A stretch of 64,000 bases of DNA from Phallus indusiatus (Eukaryota > Basidiomycota > Agaricomycetes > Phallales > Phallaceae), in assembly GCA_027605045.1 (NCBI GenBank), contig JAQFWX010000079.1, forward strand, positions 62,001-126,000. The letters are read 5' to 3'. This document shows positions 57,845 through 64,000 of this stretch, in pieces. Both the position numbers and the translations under genes were made by a program. Numbering within the stretch: the stretch's first letter is position 1; every line of letters begins with the position of its first letter. Under the pieces are notes generated by a model. That model had not been told where the DNA came from and made no database searches. It saw nothing but the letters and a program-made list of their open reading frames with translations.

Positions 57845-58629
57845 GCGTCGAATGCTTTTTTTATTTCCTTTCTTTTAGTGATACTACCGAGTAGTGGTAA
57901 ATGGTAAATCAGTCCGCTACTACTAGTAGTATTAGTTGATATGTTCCAGGAGTTGCCAAAAGGACGGCGGTATCAATACATTTCGTCCCTTGCTAAACAT
58001 AAAACTTATATTTGACTTCTGTGTGTCTGAGCGTCATAATCGACAAATGTACCAAATATTTGATCCTTGAAGTTCTCACTATCTTTCCATAACTCAGACT
58101 GACGCCATGCGTCCGGGCGGATGTTGACAAATGCATTGCATACATGTCAGCACATCTCAAGCCCGGGCCATTTAACTAAGATCAATTTAAGTGTTTAATT
58201 GGATCTTGATTAACCGTCAGGGATTATTGAGCGTTTGACACTGACGTCACCTAAACATGCCAATCTCACACTTCTCGTATCCTAATCTGAAACAAAGATT
58301 AAGACATGTAGCACCATGATTGCAATAATCAATACACGACCTACCATGTGAAGCAGCGTGTGCCAACTCGGCGCTGTTGTTTTACAATACATGTCTCATA
58401 ATAGCGAATATCGGGGTTCCGGTTCCGTTTCCTAATGCATATATTGCGCTCTAAATTGAGAGGTTCCCGTAAAATCAGCATAATAAATATTGTTTAATTT
58501 CCGGGCTATGTTGAATAAGAATAATAGACTATGGAAGTTTGCAGCCACTTATAAAGGCTGATTTTTCTGATCGATTGAATTGCCGTTGAGCCGGCTATAG
58601 GCTATGAGTACTAGTACCTTTTTTTAGGA

Positions 58630-58635
58630 TATAAA
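58630..58635 (+). promoter_or_regulatory. TATA box of methyltransferase copy 2
   Basis: TATAAA 55-60 bp before the ATG, matching copy 1. Confidence 0.6.
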
Positions 58636-58689
58636 TCGTGAATGTGCGTCCTCTGTTTCCCCCACTCATCACATCCATCAATTTCTTCG

Positions 58690-59439
58690 ATGTTTATCAA
58701 ACTCGTCATGGTGTTGACAATGAATTGTCTAGCCGTGAAGGCTCTTCTTTCACCTAACCAGACCAAGCCGTCAGATAAAGTCGAATTAAAGACTTTTGGA
58801 GAAAAGTACATGCCTTTAATAAGATTTTGCACGATTTTGGTGGGTGTTATGGCTAGGCAGCGACAGTTCTGTTCGTTAAAACACTGTCTATTATAGCCGG
58901 TTTGTTTGATACCTAGTTTTGTTCTGTCCGCCGTCGTGCTCTCGTCGTTCCTTACTCAGGATATATCCACGAATATATGTCCCAGAGGCTTCGACAATGA
59001 ATTATCTAGGCTGTCTCCTTTATTTTTGGGGATCTTCCTAATAATTTCAGGAGGAGCTTTCATTCGACTGTTATGCTACAGAACGTTGGGGAAATTCTTC
59101 ACTTTCGAGATCACGATTCGACCAAATCACCAAATCATAGATGTAGGTCCTTACAGGATAGTGAGGCATGCGAGTTATACTGGTTTATTTATGATACTAT
59201 TTGGATCCGGCTGTTTGCTGTTCGGGTCGCAAAGTCCAATTATCGTGTGCGGATGGACGGAATCGTACGGGTTCGCGAAAGCGTTCATGGGAATATGGTC
59301 TTTATGGGCTGTAATATTTTTGTGCTGGATAATCAACCGGGTTCAGGTGGAAGAGGGAAGGCTTAGTTGTCATTTTGGAAAAGCCTGGGACGACTACGTT
59401 AGATTGGTCCCTTATCGATATATTCCCATGATATGTTGA
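58690..59439 (+). CDS. STE14: Isoprenylcysteine carboxyl methyltransferase, copy 2
   Basis: Exons 58690-58839 and 58897-59439, 230 residues. The second exon is nearly identical to copy 1, with conservative changes only (for example RPNHQIIDVGPYRIVRHASY versus KIIDVGPYGIVRH). All ICMT motifs (GPYRIVRHASYTG, EEGRLSCHFGKAWDDY, PYRYIP) are intact. The N-terminal exon differs more: MFIKLVMVLTMNCLAVKALL, SPNQTKPSDKVELK, and lacks two residues near the start. The frame is open for 16 codons upstream of this ATG, but the shared TATA distance and alignment support 58690. The pattern of many silent and few replacement changes suggests both copies are maintained by selection. Whether they differ in expression or substrate cannot be told from sequence. 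Confidence 0.9.
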
Positions 59440-59537
59440 CTATACTATTCTTGTATGTTCGATTTGAAATATGAATGAATAATAATGTGTGTATAGGACT
59501 TGGCGTTTTCCTATTGACTGATTCTCCATTTCTACAA

Positions 59538-59955
59538 CTGAATTGAGTAAATTTATCCACAGAATAACGAAGAAATAGAGAACCAGAGAGCGGAAATCAA
59601 ATAAAGATACATACCCAAGGCTTCTGTGCTTAGTTGGGCCTAATGGGCTGAAAATGTACAATCTGTGTCACGATGGGGTCAATTATGTAGCACATCGCAT
59701 AGCATAAATATATTAATGGTCTTCGAGTCACTTGACACAGACACAAATCCAGTCTGAAATTTCACAAATTCGACGTTGACGCATTGACGCAGACGGTCAA
59801 GCTAACAATAGATATGTACTTGTCTATTTCATCGCTAAGGAAAAGTCGGCGTAAATAACAAAATAAACGTGAAGCCACAAGGAGTTTGCTGTTCAGGTGA
59901 TTAAATAATAATTTCCTTGTTGCACCATATCTGTACACCCCGACATCAATTCATC
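59538..59955. other. ~420 bp present only in duplication copy 2
   Basis: Copy 1 runs directly from ATTGAATCTCCATTTATACA to AAAAAGAAAAAGACCG, while copy 2 has about 420 bp between the corresponding words. No terminal repeats were recognised, so insertion in copy 2 and deletion in copy 1 are both possible. Confidence 0.6.
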
Positions 59956-60290
59956 CGCTCACAGAAGAAAAAAGAAAAAAGACCGCAGGTAACAACGCAA
60001 CGACATTGCCTCGACGCCACTGTCGCCACACCGGCTATGAGTAGCGGTCCTGACGGGCCCGGGGTCGAAAATAACGGCGGGGGACGCGTCATCCGATGTC
60101 TACACCGGGACTTCTGCCATGTACCCTGCAGCCATTTGTACTAGCCTTATTCCATCCGTCATTGATCCGCCCTCAATCGACGACTAGCATGAATGTCTGC
60201 ACCTTCATAGTCGCCGATATCGTATCCCGCCGCCTAGGACAGACAATTGTCCTCGTCACACGCAAACCAACGAGAGCTTCAAGCTTCAAA

Positions 60291-60954
60291 TACCATGTGA
60301 TACGTGCGCCTCAGGAGCGAACAGGAAAGATAGGGAACCAAATGGTAGTGTGTGAGGGAAAGGTAGTATAGAATAAGAGATGTAGAGTAGTCAAGTCGAA
60401 TAAAAGTGACTCAAATACTTGTTGAGAGACTGAGAGAAAAGCTGCGATACAAACTCAAGTAATCTGATGATATTCTGTGTCTCGAAATGATGGGTTTATA
60501 TACAAATTATGGTTTAGTATTTGGGCGAAAAACGGAACAGCGGTTATCTAAAATACAAAGGAAAGGGGGGGGGAAGCATGAGGAAAAGTAAGGAATCAGG
60601 CCAATTTCGAGTCTAAACACTTTATCCTTTTATAACTTCCAGGCGGAATACGGAATTGTGCATATACGCTGCCTCCAACTGGTCTAGCTGTGCTGCACCG
60701 GCTCGGAATAATACTGCGTCCAGGGCGCCAATTATGCTCGTTCTCTTCGTAAGTCATTATCGTGCGCAACACATGTTCTGCCGTCCTACGCCATTCTTGC
60801 CGATTATAGGTTCACATCTGGTTTCGCACCCTACACGTGATTGCTGCAGTGTAAGGTTAACCCCGGTTCTACGACGTGTGCGAGAGCACAAGTTTTTTAG
60901 TAGGAAAATGATATACTGAATAAAGGAAATGTAGTACAAATGCTGTCTCAGGCT
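60291..60954. other. Intergenic, fragments of repeated DNA
   Basis: No gene. Short words shared with 56390-56420 (ATGTTCTGTTGTC-like, TTGCCGATT) and 57780-57815 (CACCCTACACGTGATTGCTG) show further dispersed pieces of the duplicated region. A GGGGGGGG run lies near 60565. Confidence 0.5.
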
Positions 60955-62398
60955 TCACGCCTGAGGTTCCGCCAACTGTTCCTTAATAATGATCTCAACC
61001 CGAGAATCAACTTTCGTCAACACCTCCACGGTCTCCTTCTACAATAACATTAATGAGGTAGTCAGTATTGTAAAAGTTAAAAAGATCGGGAGATAATTAT
61101 ACTGACCCAGAGCCTTTCTCTGACCTTCTTTCCCTCTTCGCTCAGAGAGTAATCGCTTTCTTCCTCGACCCGACAACAGTGGATATAATGGCCGTGTAAT
61201 GAAGCGCCGCCGTCAGGATGTGTAACAGCTGCCCACACAACGGCTCGACTTCCCATTTCAACACTCCGAGCCAACAAACGTTCACCCAAATGGAAGAAAA
61301 ATCCCTAACATTTTGAGATAATAGGAAGGGACCTCTCATATAGTTGAATGAAAGACTTACCGTGATGGTACCGTTTAACTCTCGCATTAGTTGGGTCCTG
61401 CACCAGCCCGGGTTCACAGCAGTAATAACCAATCCAGGAGCGTCCGCAGATGGAGCAGGTAGTCGGGCTGCCAGTGTGTGCAAGAAAAAGATGGTGAACA
61501 CTGTGGTTCATCAAAACATAAATCAGTCCCGTTGAGCTACAAAACATCACAGTTGACTAGGACTGACATTTCGTGACGTAATATCTTTGACTCATGCGTC
61601 TATGCAGTGCAAGGAATCCGTCAAAGATATATCAAATATCGCACTAGAGCTGTATTACTTTACTGAATATTTTTCATCGTTCAATTGTTCCAAAATACTG
61701 GGGCTTTCAGCTTCCTTCAGAGGAGAAATGAAATAATGCGTTTCGCTGGCTAAAAGAACGATTCTAGGGGTAGGAGACGCCGGAGGAGCGTTCTTCAGGT
61801 ATGGGAGAAGGAGAAGGGTCAATAGGCACGTGCTGAGATGGTTCACTTGTATCCTATACGAAGATCAAAAAAAAATCGAGGACAAGGTATTTCGAGAATT
61901 ACGTCGTTTCCCAGTCATCCACCGTCTTCGTAAATTTGTGCGTATTAAGCCCCGCGTTCATGACCAAAAGATCAAGACGGCCTCCTCCCTCATTCGCATA
62001 TTTGTCCGCAAAGGCAACGACCGACTTGAAGTTTGACATATCTATGACCCATGGCTCCAATGTCTCACAGCCAGTAATGGCTTTGACGTCTGAAAATTAA
62101 ACAAATAAAATCAGGAATGTACACATATGGAAGGCGGTCCTAAAAGACAAGACTCTGGCGTCCATTTAGGATAGTTCATACCTTTTACAGCTTTGGTGGC
62201 TTTTTCCATGTTTCTACACCCAAGAATAAGCTTTCCTGGTTTCATTCTTGCAAAATGACGCGCTGTCTCCAATCCTATCCCGATATTTGCACCCACGATG
62301 ATCACAGTCTTGCCAGATAGATCAACAGCAAACTTGGAAACTTTAGGTAGAGGAACCCATTGGTCTTTGAGCCATCTTGCTGCTGGAAACTTGCCCAT
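60955..62398 (-). CDS. Short-chain dehydrogenase/reductase
   Basis: Classical SDR of the retinol-dehydrogenase/WWOX-like type. Minus strand: MGKFPAARWLKDQWVPLPKV, FAVDLSGKTVIIVGANIGIG (cofactor motif, here GANIGIG), LETARHFARMKPGKLILGCR, NMEKATKAVKG, then AITGCETLEPWVIDMSNFKS, VVAFADKYANEGGGRLDLLV, MNAGLNTHKF (NAG motif), VNHLSTCLLTLLLLPYLKNA, RIVLLASETHYFISPLKEAE, RYYVTK (the YxxxK catalytic pair), LFTIFFLHTLAARLPAPSAD, LVITAVNPGWCRTQLMREL, ARSVEMGSRAVVWAAVTHPD, GGASLHGHYIHCCRVEEESD and KETVEVLTKVDSRVEIIIKE. It ends LAEPQA-stop at 60955-60957. The YxxxK exon is small, lying between introns with a GTCAGT donor and an ACAG acceptor. Substrate unknown. About 340 residues. Confidence 0.88.
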
Positions 62399-63070
62399 CG
62401 TTATTGAAGGATGTTAGAAGGTTAGGAGCTCTAGCTGAAAACATTTGGGCGATGGGTAACAAGTGGTTATATTTGGACGTGAACTGAAAGGCGTGAGAGT
62501 TGCGCAGCGGCAGTTCGGGGTTACCTAAGTAACTTAGCGATCCCATCAGTAATTATTTTTTTTTCAAATCCTTCACACACTTTTCCAGCTTCATCGTTAT
62601 ATCCTCTTGATATAATCTCTGCCAAAGATTGCATTATATCTTATTTGGAATGCCTTGGCCCACGCATCAAGGATGGCCGCGTTTCTTCACATGACAGCTG
62701 TCAATGGTTATGTACTTGTTCCTCTCTTACAAGCATCTTCGCAATACAGGTTTCATGCTATTATCAGTTATTATACAGAATACATCTGTACAGCGTATCT
62801 GCAACACCAGTCTCTCTGAACTACAGCACAGAGAAAAAGACGATACCCTTCAATGTTCATGGGATGGGTTCAGGACATAATTTTTTCATGGGAACTTTCT
62901 CACTTGATTCATTGCCGAAGTGGCGATCAGCCTAGGCGTTGATATTCCCTCTGTTGAGATATGAGCTCCATCGCTCAAAGGCGTTATTCGCGGAATATGC
63001 GCCGGAATTAATATTAAAGAGAATGAATTGACAACAAAATCGATTGCGGGGGATTCAAAAAATTACTGGC
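62399..63070. promoter_or_regulatory. Divergent intergenic region SDR / DUF6533 gene
   Basis: No supported gene; an ORF at 62645-62935 shows no motif. Probably carries both promoters. Confidence 0.45.
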
Positions 63071-64000
63071 ATGTCGTTAAATCCAGCACACAACCCCCTT
63101 CTTCAAGGGCTAATCGACCAAATAGTAGGCCCTCTTTCACAGCTGAGAGCGACCAATTATGCCACCGGTATATTGCCGTCCCTTTCTATATGTGGTACGT
63201 ATTAATCATCTTCTCCCATAGCCGCCGTCTTCACGGTACTGTTGTACGATGTGGCATTGACATTGTCAAGAGAGGTTTATCCTTCAATAGTGGATTTTTA
63301 TGTTGCAGCTGACTCTATTTTAATAGATCGAATATATATGGAAGTGCGTGCTTGCATATAAATGCCTCCGAGACGCCATTCTAAATTGGTGTTGGCCAAA
63401 CTAGGACCTCATGGTCGCTACCGAAGATACTCTACATTATAGCTAGATATGGAGGAATCCTTGACGTAGGGTGAGCTCCGAATTTATTTCCTGTGCACCT
63501 TGAGTTAACAATTATCCACAGGATACAATTGTTCGGTAGGTATTCACTACATTCTGGAATGAAGTGAGAATATTGAATGAAGGCGCAGTGAATACTCAAA
63601 CCAGTCTTTCAATCCCAGTGAGTGCATAATCTAACCTACAGACTTTTATTGACTGTAATGTCCTGTAGTTGTATGTTCTCCGGGTGCTTCATACTTCATA
63701 CAGCTCTTAATTGAAACCCTTCATTCGTTACAGTTGTCGTGTCTATATCTGGTGGATTGCCCTGTACGCCGTCATTTCTCCTCATTAGTTTCCCATTTGA
63801 TTTTACTATTCTTAACAGCGGAAACGCCACCATCACAGAATGGGTGGTCAATATTATTCTGATGCTCAGAGTTCATGCTTTGTACGGTCGTCGTTGGAAA
63901 TGTGAGTAATTCTTCGAGGTTGCTTAGTAGATAAAAACTTGACTCATCGCAAATTATTTGTAGTCTTAGTTGCTCTAATAGTCGTTGTGATGGGTAAGTA
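63071..64000 (+). CDS. DUF6533 membrane protein, 3' truncated by window
   Basis: Exons read MSLNPAHNPLLQGLIDQIVG, PLSQLRATNYAT, (intron about 63168-63221) AAVFTVLLYDVALTLSRE, (intron) IEYIWK, (intron) TSWSLPKILYIIARYGGILD. Later exons give CRVYIWWIALYAVISPH and NATITEWVVNIILMLRVHAL, then YGRRWK before a GTGAGT donor at about 63901; the frame continues in LVALIVVVM at the window end. The block VLLYDVALTLSREIEYIWK followed by PKILYIIARYGG is the DUF6533 domain, found at the N-terminus of many multi-pass membrane proteins in mushrooms; the LRVHALYGRRWK motif follows it in the same family. The junctions between 63520 and 63735 are uncertain. Function unknown for the family; receptor-like topology has been suggested from shape only. 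Confidence 0.72.

Larger units (their letters stand above)
57845..60290 (+). repeat. Segmental duplication, copy 2
   Basis: Counterpart of 54200-56280, offset about 3.6 kb, same orientation. The downstream part is interrupted by about 420 bp not present in copy 1 (59538-59955). Confidence 0.88.

Noticed and set aside
54155..58689. Possible CaaX mating-pheromone precursor next to the ICMT genes
   Set aside because: No short ORF in the region ends in a Cys-aliphatic-aliphatic-X tail, and no STE3-type receptor is visible, so the ICMT pair is not evidence of a mating-type locus.
1..64000. CRISPR arrays, bacterial operons or prophage
   Set aside because: No spaced direct repeats, and pervasive spliceosomal introns show the DNA is eukaryotic nuclear.

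Overview
The window looks like nuclear DNA of a basidiomycete, most likely an agaricomycete. Almost every gene is split by 50-70 bp GT-AG introns, genes lie on both strands at close spacing, and several families are typical of mushrooms: a DUF6533 membrane protein, expanded isoprenylcysteine methyltransferases, secreted glycoside-hydrolase-like paralogues, an HNH-type protein remnant and PIF1/Helitron-like helicase debris. All gene models below were made by reading exons by eye, so internal splice sites are approximate unless stated.

Layout. 1-2.4 kb: no gene seen. 2.4-7.5 kb: a DUF2235 hydrolase-like gene and an OPA3-like mitochondrial gene. 7.5-13.2 kb: gene-poor and repeat-rich, with a 4 x 36 bp minisatellite and a large inverted duplication (9524-9955 / 10266-10676), each arm of which encodes the same short unknown protein. 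13.2-22 kb: an unknown coiled-coil protein, the sulfate-assimilation phosphatase HAL2/MET22, and two tandem secreted TIM-barrel-type proteins. 22-34 kb: a conserved housekeeping block with an ERCC6L2-like SNF2 helicase, the tRNA pseudouridine synthase DEG1/PUS3, the methionine-salvage dehydratase MDE1, a C2H2 zinc-finger protein and an otubain. 35-38 kb: an NAD(P)-binding protein and an acidic unknown protein.

38.3-49.2 kb is one very large gene. An Msb1/Mug8-type N-terminal domain is followed by about 2,780 residues of Pro/Glu/Val/Ala/Thr/Ser-rich disordered sequence. My ten-exon model is phase-consistent at every junction (3,454 codons plus stop). Its six consecutive introns 3-8 are all phase 1, so five tail exons are symmetrical and could be skipped or duplicated without a frameshift. 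50-53 kb holds a single-pass membrane protein with a GC-AG intron, a CBP6/UQCC2-like bc1 assembly factor and a possible tiny gene.

53.4-60.3 kb is dynamic: a decayed HNH-type gene with a duplicated exon, then a tandem segmental duplication carrying two intact isoprenylcysteine carboxyl methyltransferase genes with the tail of a PIF1/Helitron-like helicase between them. 61-64 kb has a short-chain dehydrogenase and, divergent from it, the 5' part of a DUF6533 protein that runs off the window. I saw no rRNA, convincing tRNA, CRISPR array or intact transposon. The most unusual items are the giant Msb1-like protein with symmetrical exons, the inverted duplication, and the helicase-associated methyltransferase duplication.
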